This document shows positions 27,650 to 37,626 of a DNA stretch of 64,000 bases, piece after piece. This stretch comes from JANMJD01 sp963847945. GTDB lineage: Bacteria > Actinomycetota > Acidimicrobiia > Acidimicrobiales > Ilumatobacteraceae. Position 1 is the first letter of the stretch, and each line of letters begins with the position of its first letter. Where the stretch lies: the NCBI GenBank assembly GCA_963847945.1, contig CAWKBX010000003.1, forward strand, positions 248,001 to 312,000, in the 5' to 3' direction. The translations under genes were made by a program, and so were the position numbers. The notes beneath the pieces were generated by a model, which searched no databases, was not told the DNA's origin, and saw only the letters and a list, made by a program, of their open reading frames with translations.

Positions 27650-28942
27650 GTGGCAACGCTGATCAGAAGCCGCTGGACCTCCTCGTTCGAGGGGATGAGT
27701 CGACGCGACCGCCAGGGTTGCGAGTACGACGCCTACCTCCCCGACCCGCTCACCGGGTGGGAGCTCGCCCTGTCGGCCGATCTCGCCGCTGACCTCGGCG
27801 ACGCGGAAGCAGCGATTCGCAGGCTGAACGCGACCGGAACGTCACACGTGAGCCTCGAAGGGCTGGCGCGGTTCTTGCTGCGCGCCGAGTCAGTCGCCTC
27901 GTCGAAGATTGAGGGACTGGAGGCAGGGCCACGCCGGTTGCTCGACGCAGAGGTCGTGCTTGCTCAGGGTGGCGACGCAGCCGATCGGATCGCAGTCGAG
28001 GTACTCGCCAACGTTGCAGCCATGGAGGCCGCTGTCGAGTTGGGCTCGTCGACGGACACGATCACCCTCGACGACCTGCTCGGTATCCACCGGACCTTGA
28101 TGGAGCGATCTTCGATGCCGCACATCGGCGGTGTGGTCCGCACAATGCAGAACTGGATCGGCGGCAGCAGCTACAACCCGTGCTCCGCAACCTTCGTCCC
28201 ACCGCCACCGGACACTGTCGACGCCTTGCTCCACGACCTCCTCGACTACGTCAACGGCGATGACCATCCTGCCCTCGTGCAAGCGGCGATCGCTCACGCC
28301 CAATTCGAGACGATCCACCCGTTCGCCGACGGCAACGGCCGCACCGGACGCGCGCTCATCCATGTGATCCTCCGCCGCCGCGGGCTCGCACCGCGCTTCG
28401 TGCCGCCGATCAGTCTCGTGCTCGCCACCTGGGGGAGTGACTACATCGCCGGGCTCACCACGTTTCGACACGTCGGTGCGCCCGCCAGTCTTGAGCGATC
28501 CGCCGGTGCGGGCACTTGGTTGCGTACGTTCGCCACCGCTGCACACCGATCGTGTGCGGACGCCGAGTCCTACGCAGGCAAGATCCAAGCACTCGATGCA
28601 CGATGGCGGGCACAACTGGGTCGAGTCCGCGCCAACTCAGCAGTCGAGCTGCTCCTCGACCTGCTGCCCGGTGTCCCGGTGATCACCGTCGACAGCGCCG
28701 CACGACTGATCGGGCGATCTGGGATGCGAACCGGCGAGGCCATCAACCGTCTCGAAGCCGCTGGCGTCCTGCGCCAACGAAACGTTGGGCGACAGCGCTA
28801 CCGCGTCTTTGAAGCGGCCGACGTCGTCGACCTGTTCACCGGTCTCGAGCGAGCCCTTGCGAGTCCGACCGGTGACACCGCCACTGCTGCGCCGAACCGT
28901 CGGGTACCACGTCGAGTGAAACGCGCCAGTGACGTGGCCTGA
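27650..28942 (+). CDS. Fic family protein (class II, N-terminal inhibitory motif)
   Basis: The protein has 430 residues. GTG 27650 is chosen because GGAGG lies at 27637-27641 and the family begins VATLIRSRWTSSFEG. The Fic core is HPFADGNGRTGRA, with all residues for AMP transfer present. ESVASSKIEG earlier in the chain matches the (S/T)xxxE(G/N) inhibitory helix, placing it in class II. A C-terminal winged helix (LIGRSGMRTGEAINRLEAAGVL) follows. It AMPylates or otherwise nucleotidylates a protein target. The next ORF starts two bases downstream. Confidence 0.9.
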   Translation: MATLIRSRWTSSFEGMSRRDRQGCEYDAYLPDPLTGWELALSADLAADLGDAEAAIRRLNATGTSHVSLEGLARFLLRAESVASSKIEGLEAGPRRLLDAEVVLAQGGDAADRIAVEVLANVAAMEAAVELGSSTDTITLDDLLGIHRTLMERSSMPHIGGVVRTMQNWIGGSSYNPCSATFVPPPPDTVDALLHDLLDYVNGDDHPALVQAAIAHAQFETIHPFADGNGRTGRALIHVILRRRGLAPRFVPPISLVLATWGSDYIAGLTTFRHVGAPASLERSAGAGTWLRTFATAAHRSCADAESYAGKIQALDARWRAQLGRVRANSAVELLLDLLPGVPVITVDSAARLIGRSGMRTGEAINRLEAAGVLRQRNVGRQRYRVFEAADVVDLFTGLERALASPTGDTATAAPNRRVPRRVKRASDVA

Positions 28943-28944
28943 GC

Positions 28945-29244
28945 GTGCTTGATCTACGGCGCCGGAGCCTCGCCGACGTCAGCGGCACGACGCTGGCCCG
29001 CTACCACGCCCCTGCCGACACGTTTCCGCTCGCAGTGCAATCCTCGATCTCACTCGTCGGAAACACGAACACGGGCAACGCAACCAGCCACTCGGCGCTC
29101 GTGAGCGCCGGCCGACGATTGATTGTCACGACGACCGAGATCACCGACGACACAGGTCGGCTGCTCGCCAAGGTCGACGCCACCTTCCTGGTCGCCGCTC
29201 CCGCAGCCAGACCCCGCCTGAGCCGAGCTACTGATCGGGGCTAA
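28945..29244 (+). pseudogene. PaaI-like hotdog thioesterase, C-terminal part only
   Basis: GTG 28945 gives 99 residues. VQSSISLVGNTNTGNATSHS, then VSAGRRLIVTTTEITDDTGRLLAKVDATFLVA matches the second half of PaaI/YdiI-type hotdog thioesterases. The first half, which contains the catalytic Asn/Asp segment, is missing. It is therefore a truncated gene or a very short derivative fused behind Fic. It could be translated by coupling. Confidence 0.5.
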
Positions 29245-29798
29245 GTCCCACGCCGATCGAGATGCTCGGCCCGACGCTGCAAGAACTCACCCATCGGCCC
29301 GAACTCAGGCTCGTTGGCATAGTGAGCATGAGTCCACTCGACGATTTCATCGTTGGAACGAGTGAGGTCAAGCGGTTCACCTTGCGGCTGACGCACATGC
29401 CAAGGAGTGTCGATGAACACCTCGACGCCGTTGAACTCCGGATCGTGGAAGTAGACCGACCAGGCATTGCCGTGCGTGAGCGGCATGATCTGGGTGACCC
29501 GATGGTCAGACGCGAGTGAGTCGTTCAAGGCCCGCAGATCATCGAGCGTGCCGCTTGAACGAAACGCCACATGATGCAAGTTGTCCGATGCTGCGGGGGT
29601 AGCGCGTCCCGTCACCAACGCGAGTTGATGATGCGCGTTCGCAGTCTGCGAGAGAAACACGATCTCCTGCGCGCGCAGCGGCCCTCGATCGGTCACCTCG
29701 AATCCGAGCGTGTCGCAGTAGAACGCGACCATCTGATCGACATCGTGCACGTACAGCACCGCGTGGGCGACCTCGAGCCGCAATGAACTCTTCACCAT
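29241..29798 (-). CDS. VOC-family (extradiol dioxygenase-like) protein
   Basis: The protein has 185 residues from ATG 29798; an ATG at 29813 is also in frame. AHAVLYVHDVDQMVAFYCDTLGFEVTDRGP is the N-terminal beta-alpha-beta module. DNLHHVAFRS supplies a metal His and FNGVEVFIDTPWH the metal Glu. The arrangement matches single-domain type I extradiol dioxygenases or glyoxalase-like enzymes. Substrate is unknown. The C-terminal tail includes GEPLDLTRSNDEIVEWT. Confidence 0.75.
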   Translation of the reverse strand: MVKSSLRLEVAHAVLYVHDVDQMVAFYCDTLGFEVTDRGPLRAQEIVFLSQTANAHHQLALVTGRATPAASDNLHHVAFRSSGTLDDLRALNDSLASDHRVTQIMPLTHGNAWSVYFHDPEFNGVEVFIDTPWHVRQPQGEPLDLTRSNDEIVEWTHAHYANEPEFGPMGEFLQRRAEHLDRRGT

Positions 29799-30045
29799 CA
29801 GAACGATAGTCACCTCCCCGGCGGTCCAGGTCGGTCATCTGTGGCTACTCGTCGATCGGCGGAATCATCAAACGTCACGTAGGCGGCGTGGACCATTTCG
29901 TTACACGCGTGGAACGCCGGACGTTCCCTCGGGGCGGCCGGTTCAGAGTGGCTCCGTCACCGCTACCGCGCGCCGGTCGAGGTGTTCGGTGTGTTCGGGG
30001 ACGCTGACACCATGCTGCGGCACGGCTACGTCCGCGTGGACGACG

Positions 30046-30459
30046 TCACCACTCGCGCTCGTGAGGCGGCGGATATACGTAGACGACGTCGGTAAACGAG
30101 TCGGTCGGGAAGCAGTAGAACAGCCGCAACGGCTCGTCGCCGGTGTTGCGGATACCGTGCCAGGTGTCGGCGGGGATGAACATCGTCGTACCTGCCCGCA
30201 CCGGGTGGACCCCATCGCCGAGGAGCACCTCGCCGACCCCGGAGAGGAAGTGGTACACCTCGTCGGTCGCATGTCGGTGCCGCTCGAGCCCGGCGAGACC
30301 ATGGTCGAGCTCGGCCACGCCGGCGGTCACCGCCCGTGTCGCCGTCCGATCGGCCGATAGCAGCGTCCACCATCGCAACCCGGTGGCCGCCTCGTCGTCC
30401 TGCCCCTCGACCGGGGTGCCGTCGGCATGGGTCACGAGCGGTTCGAGTCGGGGAATCAC
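30046..30459 (-). CDS. Cupin-domain protein
   Basis: The protein has 137 residues from GTG 30459. AGLERHRHATDEVYHFLSG and GVHPVRAGTTMFIPADTWHGIRN give the two cupin motifs with three His and a Glu as likely metal ligands. RLFYCFPTDSFTDVVYVYP closes the barrel. The upstream extension of the frame lacks conserved sequence. The role is unknown; small cupins of this form bind metals or sugars. About 250 bases on its downstream side (29,799-30,045) hold nothing recognised. Confidence 0.7.
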   Translation of the reverse strand: MIPRLEPLVTHADGTPVEGQDDEAATGLRWWTLLSADRTATRAVTAGVAELDHGLAGLERHRHATDEVYHFLSGVGEVLLGDGVHPVRAGTTMFIPADTWHGIRNTGDEPLRLFYCFPTDSFTDVVYVYPPPHEREW

Positions 30460-30559
30460 CCGAGAGAGCGTACGAGGCGCGCCACCTGTACGTCGATGCC
30501 GGGCGCTCGGAGCATCATTCGCTCGGGCTAAGTTCGACCCTCGGCTCAAGGAGGAACCG

Positions 30560-30820
30560 ATGAACATGTTGATCTAGTGCTTGAGGCGGCGGCCCGATCT
30601 GACCTTCGAAGAGTTCCAGCACTACTGGCGGACGGTGCACGCCTCGTTGATGTACGAGCGGGCGTCAGTGCTCGGCGTCGTCCGCTACGTGCAGTGCCAC
30701 ACGCGGACCGATTTCGCCGAGATCCACGCGTTGTACCAGGCGCGCAACGGCGGGTCGCCGGAGCCGTTCGACGGGGTGATCGAGCTGTGGTGGGAACCGG
30801 CCCGCATGGTTCAGCCGTTT
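30560..30820 (+). pseudogene. EthD-domain gene with an amber codon and a lost 3' end
   Basis: GGAGG precedes ATG 30560. The frame reads MNMLI, TAG (30575-30577), then CLRRRPDLTFEEFQHYWRTV and ARNGGSPEPFDGVIELWW. The family opens with a similar stretch, usually with Tyr at the TAG position. After about residue 85 homology ends where transposase-derived sequence begins. EthD proteins are small dimeric barrels often tied to monooxygenase pathways. This copy is broken twice. Confidence 0.65.
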
Positions 30821-31300
30821 CCTCGCGCCATCGACGATCCCAGTTCCGTCGCGATGCGGTGGAAGTCGTCGAGTCCTCCGGTCGGCCGATCGCCGACGTC
30901 GCCCGATCGTTGTCGATCAGCGACGGCACATTGCGGAACTGGGTCCGCGACGCCCGCAAACGCCAGGCCCGTGACGCCGACCCGGACAGCCTGTCGGAAT
31001 CGGAACCTGACGAGCTCCGCCATCTCCGTAAGGAGGTGGATGGAGCTCACCGAGTTCCCGACCGACGTGATTCATCACGCCGATCACGGACCTCAATACA
31101 CGTCGTACGTCTTCGTCGTCACCGCCGGCAACGAGAACGTCCGCCTGTCGTCCGGAAGCGTCGGCGACCAGTTCGACAACGCCGTTATCGAGGCGTTCGG
31201 GGCTCGGCTGAAGGTGGAGATCGCCTGGATTCGTGACGGGTCGATCCGGTTCGAGACCCGAGCTGACTGCCACGCCTACCTGTTCGTGGGCAGGGTGTCA
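30821..31300 (+). mobile_element. Degenerate IS3-type element with internal deletion
   Basis: An OrfA fragment (FRRDAVEVVESSGRPIADVA, then SDGTLRNWVRD) is followed in another frame by the end of an OrfB integrase (IHHADHGPQYTS, GSVGDQFDNAVIEAFGARLK). The N-terminal and first DDE parts of OrfB are missing. The element has cut the EthD gene. No inverted ends could be defined. Confidence 0.7.
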
Positions 31301-31355
31301 TCGCCGATCTCGCCGGCGGTCGGTCTGCCAGCCAGGTCCCTTCATCCACGGTCGG

Positions 31356-32330
31356 TTAGCTGTCGGCGGTTTCGATTGTGAAGTGGCGTCGGTGTTCGAG
31401 TGGGGTGGTGTCGAGGCGACGGCGGAAGGCGCGGTGCATCGTCTCAGCGGTGCCGAACCCGGTCGCGCTGGCGATTTGTTCGACCTGAAGCGTGGTCGTT
31501 TCGAGCAGGCGGCGGGCAGCCTCGAGACGAAGGTCCTCCACGTGGCGGGCAGGAGGTTTGCCGATATCACGCGTGAACAGCCGGATGAAGTGGCGTTCGG
31601 ACAGGTGTGAACGTCGGGCGAGTGGTGCGATGGTGAGGTCGTGATCGAGATGGTCGGGTAGCCAGTCGATCAGCTCGCGGAGCGGTTCGCTGGCGGTCGT
31701 CTGGGCGGCGAGCGGGGTGGAGAACTGCGCTTGGCCGCCGGATCGTCGAAGGTAAACGACGAGGTGACGGGCGACGGTCGCCGCTGCTTGCTCTCCGTGG
31801 TCCTCGGCGAGAAGCGCGAGCGCGAGATCGATACCGGACGAGACCCCAGCTGAGGTCCATGTGTTGCCGTCGCGCACATAGATCGGGTCGGCATCGACGG
31901 CGACCTGGGGATACAGGGCAGCCAACGCGTCGCAGTAGTTCCAGTGAGTGGCGGCACGTTTGCCGTCGAGGAGGCCGCTCTCGGCGAGGAGGAATGCTCC
32001 TGTGCAGACCGAGGCCACCCGCCGTGCCGATCGGGCGAGCCGGCGGATGTGATGAACGAGTTCGGTGTCGGCGGCGGCCTCGATGACACCGTCTCCTCCG
32101 ACAACGATGATCGTGTCGATCGGCCCGCGTTGCTCGGCGATCGGCGAGGCGCCAAAGGACAAACCGCTCGTCGAGGTGACGTTGCCGGTGGGTCGATTGG
32201 CGACGACACGCAGGTCGTACTCGATGGCTGGGATGAGACGCTGCGCGCTGGCAAACACCTCGATCGGTCCGGTGAGGTCGAGGACCTGGCACTCATCGAA
32301 CACGACGACCACGATCCTGGGTGTTCGCAT
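31356..32330 (-). CDS. GlxA-family AraC-type regulator (DJ-1/PfpI plus AraC HTH)
   Basis: The protein has 324 residues from ATG 32330. The N-terminal DJ-1/PfpI-like domain carries IVVVVFDECQVLDLTGPIEVF and RVASVCTGAFLLAESGLLDG. The C-terminal AraC domain has LTIAPLARRSHLSERHFIRLF and VEQIASATGFGTAETMHRAF. Divergent from the PfpI hydrolase gene with 85 bases between starts, it is the obvious regulator of that gene. Confidence 0.85.
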   Translation of the reverse strand: MRTPRIVVVVFDECQVLDLTGPIEVFASAQRLIPAIEYDLRVVANRPTGNVTSTSGLSFGASPIAEQRGPIDTIIVVGGDGVIEAAADTELVHHIRRLARSARRVASVCTGAFLLAESGLLDGKRAATHWNYCDALAALYPQVAVDADPIYVRDGNTWTSAGVSSGIDLALALLAEDHGEQAAATVARHLVVYLRRSGGQAQFSTPLAAQTTASEPLRELIDWLPDHLDHDLTIAPLARRSHLSERHFIRLFTRDIGKPPARHVEDLRLEAARRLLETTTLQVEQIASATGFGTAETMHRAFRRRLDTTPLEHRRHFTIETADS

Positions 32331-32415
32331 CGAACCATCATGCCAAGTCGAAGACCAGATGGCGTACATCGTCAATCGATTGTCATTGCTGCCATCGACT
32401 GGCGGGTGCATCGTG

Positions 32416-33042
32416 ATGGGTATGCAAATCGCGCTCGTGCTCTACCCCGGTTTCACCGCACTCGACATCGTGGGACCGTTCCAAGTGTTCGCAGACCTCC
32501 CCGATCACGACGTGCTCTTCGTCGCCGCCGATCCTGGTCCAGTGATCGATCACACCGGCCGCTGCCCACTCGTCGCCTCCACCGCATTCGACAAGGTCAC
32601 CCATCCCGACGTGATCGTCGTCCCCGGCGGGAACATCGCCGACCTTGACCCCGTTGTCAACTGGGTTCGACAGGCCCATCACCATGCGACGTGGACAACG
32701 AGCGTGTGCACCGGCTCGATCTACCTCGCTGCCGCCGGTCTCCTCGACGGTCTCGAAGCCACCACCCACTGGCGATCCGCCTCCGAGCTCGAACGACACG
32801 GCGCGATCTATCGAGAGCGTCGAGTGATCGTGCACGACCGGATCATCACGTCCGCGGGCGTGTCGAGCGGCATCGACATGGCCCTCACCCTCGTCGCCCA
32901 CATCCACGGCCCGCTGATCGCCCAGGCCGTGCAACTCGCCATCGAATACGACCCGCAACCACCGTTCGACTCCGGCGCCCCATCCAAGGCCCCGGCCGAA
33001 GTGGTCGAACTGCTCAACGCGTTCTACGAAGCCCGACCATGA
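32416..33042 (+). CDS. DJ-1/PfpI family protein, isonitrile hydratase-like
   Basis: The protein has 208 residues from ATG 32416 (ATG 32422 is also possible). MQIALVLYPGFTALDIVGPFQVF has the Asp of cyclohexyl-isocyanide hydratases; the nucleophile is the Cys in WTTSVCTGSIYLAAAGLLDG. TSAGVSSGIDMAL is conserved. It may hydrate isonitriles to N-formamides, though DJ-1-type deglycase or regulator roles are possible. The last bases overlap an ATG (33039) of the next region. Confidence 0.75.
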   Translation: MGMQIALVLYPGFTALDIVGPFQVFADLPDHDVLFVAADPGPVIDHTGRCPLVASTAFDKVTHPDVIVVPGGNIADLDPVVNWVRQAHHHATWTTSVCTGSIYLAAAGLLDGLEATTHWRSASELERHGAIYRERRVIVHDRIITSAGVSSGIDMALTLVAHIHGPLIAQAVQLAIEYDPQPPFDSGAPSKAPAEVVELLNAFYEARP

Positions 33043-33078
33043 CCCCGAGATCGGCCCCGCGTACGCCCCTCCCACGCA

Positions 33079-34347
33079 GTGCTCTTCGGGTTCCTGGCGC
33101 TCGTCGGATGTTCCAGTTCAGAACCCAACACGGTCGGTCAGGCCACGCCGTCGACATCCACCGCGAACGCGGCATCAACATCGACGATCACCACAGCGAT
33201 CCCCTCGACAGTTGCGTCTCCGGCGTCTCCGGCGACTCCGACGGCCACGACCCCGACGACCGCTGCGCCCGCGGCGGCCGCGGTCGTGGCGGCCGCATTG
33301 CCCAGCGTCCGCCTGCAGGCGATCGCGGACACGATCCCCGGGCTCCTTGATGTGCCCGGTGCATCCGTAGCGGTGTCAGTCGGCGACCAAACATGGGTTG
33401 GAGCGACGGGCATTGAGGACGCCGTCACCGGTGAACCAATGCGGCCCGTCGCCCGTTTCCGGGCGGCGAGCATCACCAAGCTGTTCACCGCACGCATCAT
33501 CCTGGGCATGGTCGAGCGTGGCGATCTACGCCTTGACGACCGGCTCGCGATCTGGTTCCCGGCGTTCCCGAATGCGAACCGGATCACCATCGAGATGCTG
33601 CTGCGCCACACCAGCGGCGTGACGGCTGACTGGTGGCTTCAACCAGACGTACTCGAACTGGCGACCAACGACCTCGCCCGCGTCTGGACCCCCGGTGAGA
33701 TCATCGACATCATGGCTCAGCGACCCCCGGCCGGCGAACCGGGCGGACCGGTCATCTACTCCAATGTCAATTTCATCCTGCTCGGAGAGATCGCCGCGAT
33801 GATCGGGCGAGCAACGATCGGCACGCTCATCGAACAGCAGATCCTTAGACCACTCCATCTCGATCACACGACCTTCCAGTTCGACAACACATCCGGGCTG
33901 TCACACGCCTACAACAGCTTCACCGGCCAAACCCTCGACGTCGGCGCCCTGTCGTTGCAGTCGTTCACGAGCATGGCCGGTGCAGCCGGCGCGCTACAGA
34001 CCGACGTGAACGACCTCGCCCGATACGTCCGCGAACTGTTCCGCCCCGGCGGGCTACTCAGCGCCGAGACGGTCACCGCGATGAAGACCACGAGCCCACT
34101 GTCTGGCCGTCACGGGATGGCCACCATGGGATTCTGTCCCTGCATCGACTCACCTACTGGACGGCAATACAGCGGCTGGGGACACACCGGCAGCATTCCC
34201 GGCTTCTTCTCCGCCACCGCGTACTTCGCCGACGGTGACGTGACGGTCGCAGTGTTCATCAACAGCGACACCTCAGCAGGATCGATCATCGGCGACACCG
34301 CACTCGATGCCACGATCGAGCAGCTACGGTCCGCTGCCACCGACTGA
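33079..34347 (+). CDS. Serine hydrolase (beta-lactamase class C / DD-peptidase-like) lipoprotein
   Basis: The protein has 422 residues. After a lipobox LALVGC and a Ser/Thr/Pro linker, the domain shows SITK (SxxK catalytic Ser/Lys), YSNVN (YxN) and HTG near GHTGSIPG. The GTG 33079 start leaves a very short signal peptide without basic residues. ATG 33039, which overlaps the previous stop, would supply RSAPRTPLPR in another frame, so a one-base frameshift near 33075 is likely. It acts outside the membrane on peptide or ester bonds. Confidence 0.8.
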   Translation: MLFGFLALVGCSSSEPNTVGQATPSTSTANAASTSTITTAIPSTVASPASPATPTATTPTTAAPAAAAVVAAALPSVRLQAIADTIPGLLDVPGASVAVSVGDQTWVGATGIEDAVTGEPMRPVARFRAASITKLFTARIILGMVERGDLRLDDRLAIWFPAFPNANRITIEMLLRHTSGVTADWWLQPDVLELATNDLARVWTPGEIIDIMAQRPPAGEPGGPVIYSNVNFILLGEIAAMIGRATIGTLIEQQILRPLHLDHTTFQFDNTSGLSHAYNSFTGQTLDVGALSLQSFTSMAGAAGALQTDVNDLARYVRELFRPGGLLSAETVTAMKTTSPLSGRHGMATMGFCPCIDSPTGRQYSGWGHTGSIPGFFSATAYFADGDVTVAVFINSDTSAGSIIGDTALDATIEQLRSAATD

Positions 34348-34817
34348 TCGGCACCCCGGCCCGGAATCCAGTGCGACGGGATGCCCCTCTGTGTCCGCAG
34401 CGAACAGCATTTCGCGTTGCGCTCGACGCGGGTGTGGCACGTTGTGGACGGCAGACAGCGCAGCGTTACGAACAGAGACTCGGCGTTCATGTCCCCACTT
34501 GTGAGCGGCCACCAGGATCTGCCCACTGGCGGCCATGAACAACATCAGGGAGCCATCACGTTGCGAGGTGAATGCATGAAATGGGACGGCTTGCCACCTG
34601 CTCGCGTAGGGTCAGGCTGAATGCGATCCAACCCCGTCAGCGATCACCCATATATTGGCTGAAGTGTGCGGTCCAGGTCTCGGCGTTATGTGTGCCTCTA
34701 GCCCGGCGGCGGCATGGGGCAGGCTATTCGAGGGTCGGGTTTCGGCGGGTTGGAGTAGGGTTGGGGTAACAACCGAGGTGCGCCGGGAAGTCTGGTCGGC
34801 AATGTCTGGAGACCTCA
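34348..34817. other. Non-coding stretch upstream of nhaA with repeat elements
   Basis: No gene was found. The segment 34501-34540 contains GGCCGCC/AGTGGGCA motifs in reverse orientation, and a 29-base motif lies at 34643-34671. Both recur after nhaA. They look like worn ends of an IS21-type element. Confidence 0.4.
34643..34671 (+). repeat. Left copy of a 29-base repeat flanking nhaA
   Basis: This copy begins ATCACCCATATATTG and ends GTGTGCGG. It matches the copy at 36256-36284 in 23 of 29 positions and in the same orientation. I recall similar sequence near IS21-family ends in Actinobacteria, but cannot verify it here. Confidence 0.55.
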
Positions 34818-36156
34818 GTGGCTCGCGCTCTTCGTCGTTCCCGCTCGCCCATGGTGCGGGTGTTGTCCCCACTTCGCGATTTCCTCGCGACCGAAGCCGC
34901 GAGCGCCGTCCTGTTGGCCGGTGCGGCGGTTGCCGCGCTCGTTTGGGCGAACTCGCCGTGGTCGGCGTCATACGAGAATCTCTGGACGAGCCGCGCGGCG
35001 TTCACTGTTGCTGGCCACACGCTCGATCTCGACTTGCGTCATTGGATCAACGACGGTCTGATGGCGATCTTCTTCTTTGTCGTCGGACTAGAGATCAAAC
35101 GAGAACTCACCGACGGGCACCTGTCGACCCGGCGCGCTGTGGTCCTGCCGGGCGTTGCCGCTCTCGGCGGCATGGTCGTGCCCGCTGTCGTGTACCTGGT
35201 GATTGCGGGTGGAACCGCTCCTCGAGGGTGGGCGATTCCAATGGCCACGGACATCGCGCTCGCTGTTGGCGTTCTGGCCGTCGCCGGGAGTCGAATCCCC
35301 TCGTCGTTGCGGGCGTTCCTGCTTGGTCTTGCCATCGTGGACGACATCGGCGCAATCGTGATTATCGCTGTTGTTTATTCGACCGGAGTGTCCTTCGGTT
35401 GGCTGGCCGCCGCCATCGTTGGAGTTGTCGTGACGTTGCTTGTTCGCCGAGTCGGAGTTCACTCGACCTGGGTGTACGTGGTCATCGGCGCGGTCGTGTG
35501 GCTCGGGCTTCACGAGGCCGGTATTCATCCGACCATTGCCGGGGTCGTCATGGGACTACTGGCACCATCAACTCCTCGACTTGGAACTGAACTCATCGAC
35601 GGTGAAGAGCTCGCTGATCTTTCCAACGTGGATCATGCGAGAAGCACGAGTGCCTTGGCCAAAGGTTCTGTGTCCGTTGTCGAATGGCTTCAGCATGTGC
35701 TGCACCCTTGGACGAGCTTCGTGATCGTTCCGATTTTCGCTCTCGCCAACAGCGGGATCCAGATCTCCATCGAAGGACTCCGTGACGCCGCAGGGTCTGC
35801 GATCACATGGGGTGTGCTACTCGGACTTCTACTCGGCAAACCACTCGGCATCGTGATCGCAACCCGCGGCAACAATCAAGGCAGGATTGGCCGACAACCC
35901 AATCAGTTCGACATCGTTACAGATCGTGGGCGTCGGCACGGCGGCCGGTATCGGATTCACCGTCGCCCTGTTCATCACCGAACTCGCACTGACCGACCCC
36001 GTCGAACAGTCGAACGCCAAACTCGCGATCCTGGTCGCCTCGGCGCTCGCCGCAACGGTCGCAGCCGTGATCCTGAGAAAAGGACCACCACCGCCAGAAG
36101 AGTGCACCGACGACTCCGTCGGTGCGCTCAACGTCGAGCAGCGACACGGACGGTGA
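34818..36156 (+). pseudogene. nhaA: NhaA-type Na+/H+ antiporter, frame broken near 35866
   Basis: The GTG start at 34818 gives PLRDFLATEAASAVLLAGAA and WINDGLMAIFFFVVGLEIKREL. The hallmark PMATDIALAVGVLAVAGSR and VDDIGAIVIIA (the Asp pair for sodium and proton binding) are intact. After KPLGIVIA the homologous sequence continues one frame on (IKAGLADNPISS, VGTAAGIGFTVALFITELAL) to 36156. One extra base at 35861-35871 explains this; restored length is about 445 residues, with 11-12 membrane helices. The inner-membrane protein swaps internal Na+ for external H+. Confidence 0.85.
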
Positions 36157-36255
36157 TCGAGAAACCTCCTCCCGACAATCGAACCAAGATGCGGCATAGG
36201 TGCCGATCAGGACGCTCGATAGCCGCGCCACATAACGAGCGACGACACGCTAGAA

Positions 36256-36423
36256 ATCACCCACATATTGCCCGATACGTGCGGCAAAAGGCGGCGCGGA
36301 CCACCCGGCTTTTCGCTGGCGAGCACGGACATGTGCAAATCGATTGGCGACCACGTTCCGTGCAGGTGGCCGTCAGTGGGCGGTTGCTGTTGGCCGCCTG
36401 TGGGCAATTCCTGATGGCCGCCG
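36256..36423 (+). repeat. Right repeat region flanking nhaA (possible IS21-type end)
   Basis: The 29-base motif at 36256-36284 (starting ATCACCCACATATTG) repeats the one upstream of nhaA. It is followed at 36366-36423 by GGCCGTCAGTGGGCGG and GGCCGCCTGTGGGCAATTC, related to the reverse-oriented block at 34501-34540. Multiple short end repeats are a trait of IS21 elements; no istA or istB is present. Confidence 0.5.
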
Positions 36424-36511
36424 ACGCCCACTGCGCGGATCCATGCGGCCGCTGACAGGCGCCGGCAGCGACGACGTAGTGGTGACGGTCGAGGCGTTGG
36501 CGGGCGCGAGG

Positions 36512-37562
36512 TCAGTGCAGGCCCGGTGCCCGGGTACTGCCCGAAGCGAATCGCTGCCGAAAGGCGGAGGGCGTGAGTCCGGTGTGTGTCTGAAAGAGGC
36601 GGCGGAAGGTCGTTGGGTCTCGATAGCCGACCTCGAAGGTGATCTCTTCGAGGGACGCTCCGGTCGTTTCCAGTAGCTGTTTGGCTCTTGCGACGCGGAG
36701 GGTCTGGAGGTGCTGCAGGGGCGACATGCCTCGTTCGTGATGGAACTTTCGCAGCAGCGTGCGCGGGCTCGTGTTGAGTCGAGCGGCGAGCGTGTCGAGG
36801 TCATATGGTTCGCTCAGGTGTTGGGCGAGCGATGCTGTGACTTGGTGGGCGAGATTGTTGTTTTGGGCACGAATGAGGCGCTCGTCGATGTAGGCACGTT
36901 GCGAGGGTCGGACCTCGCCCATTAGCGTGAGTTTGCCGGTTGCGGTGGCAGCGTCGGCGGGTAGCACCTTGCGGACAAGGTCCATGGCCAGGTCGCCTGC
37001 CGCGCTCGAAGGCCGCTGCGGTCGTCACGCCGCTGTCGTGCACGATGATGTTGGCGATGTCGACGATCGCCGCGGGGTACCGGTGGGCGAGGGCTTCGGA
37101 GTAGGCCCATGCGGTGGTGCAGCGGCGCCCGTCGAGCAGGCCGGCCTCCCCGACCAAGAACGCGCCGACACAGACGGCGGCGATCGGTCGGCGCATCGCA
37201 GCGGCCGCACCGATGAACGCTACTTCGCGTCGCCTTTTCCGAAGCGTTGCATCGATCGCGTCGTCGAAAGGGAAGAGCTCGAAGCCCGGAACGAGCAGCA
37301 GATCGGGAAGGTCGGTCGGCGGACGCGTGGTGAGGCGGGTGCCGTCTGCTGTTGTGATGTAGCGGCGACCGGCCGACGTGATCGTGACATCAAACATGGA
37401 TCTCTTGCCGTCGAGGTGCAGGTGTACGTGGTTAGCGATGCGCAGTACATCAGCGATTGCGAAGACCTCTGATGCGTAACAGCCGTCAAAGGCAAGGATG
37501 TCGATGCGAAAGGGTGCGTGAGGGTCGGGGCCGCCGATGTCGTTGGGCGATGCAGCGACCAT
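36512..37562 (-). pseudogene. GlxA-family AraC regulator, frame broken near 37006
   Basis: The first part from ATG 37562 is the DJ-1/PfpI-like domain (RIDILAFDGCYASEVFAIADVL, PIAAVCVGAFLVGEAGLLDG). The AraC part (SEPYDLDTLAARLNTSPRTLLRKF, LEEITFEVGYRDPTTFRRLF) is in the adjacent frame and ends at 36512. One surplus base near 37004-37008 separates them. The joined protein would be about 349 residues. It diverges from the carbonic anhydrase gene (65 bases) and may regulate it. Confidence 0.8.
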
Positions 37563-37626
37563 TTGGCGAGAATAGCCCGCATCATGGCGATCTCGCCTCT
37601 GGCGGGAAGAGAGTTGTCGGCGCACG

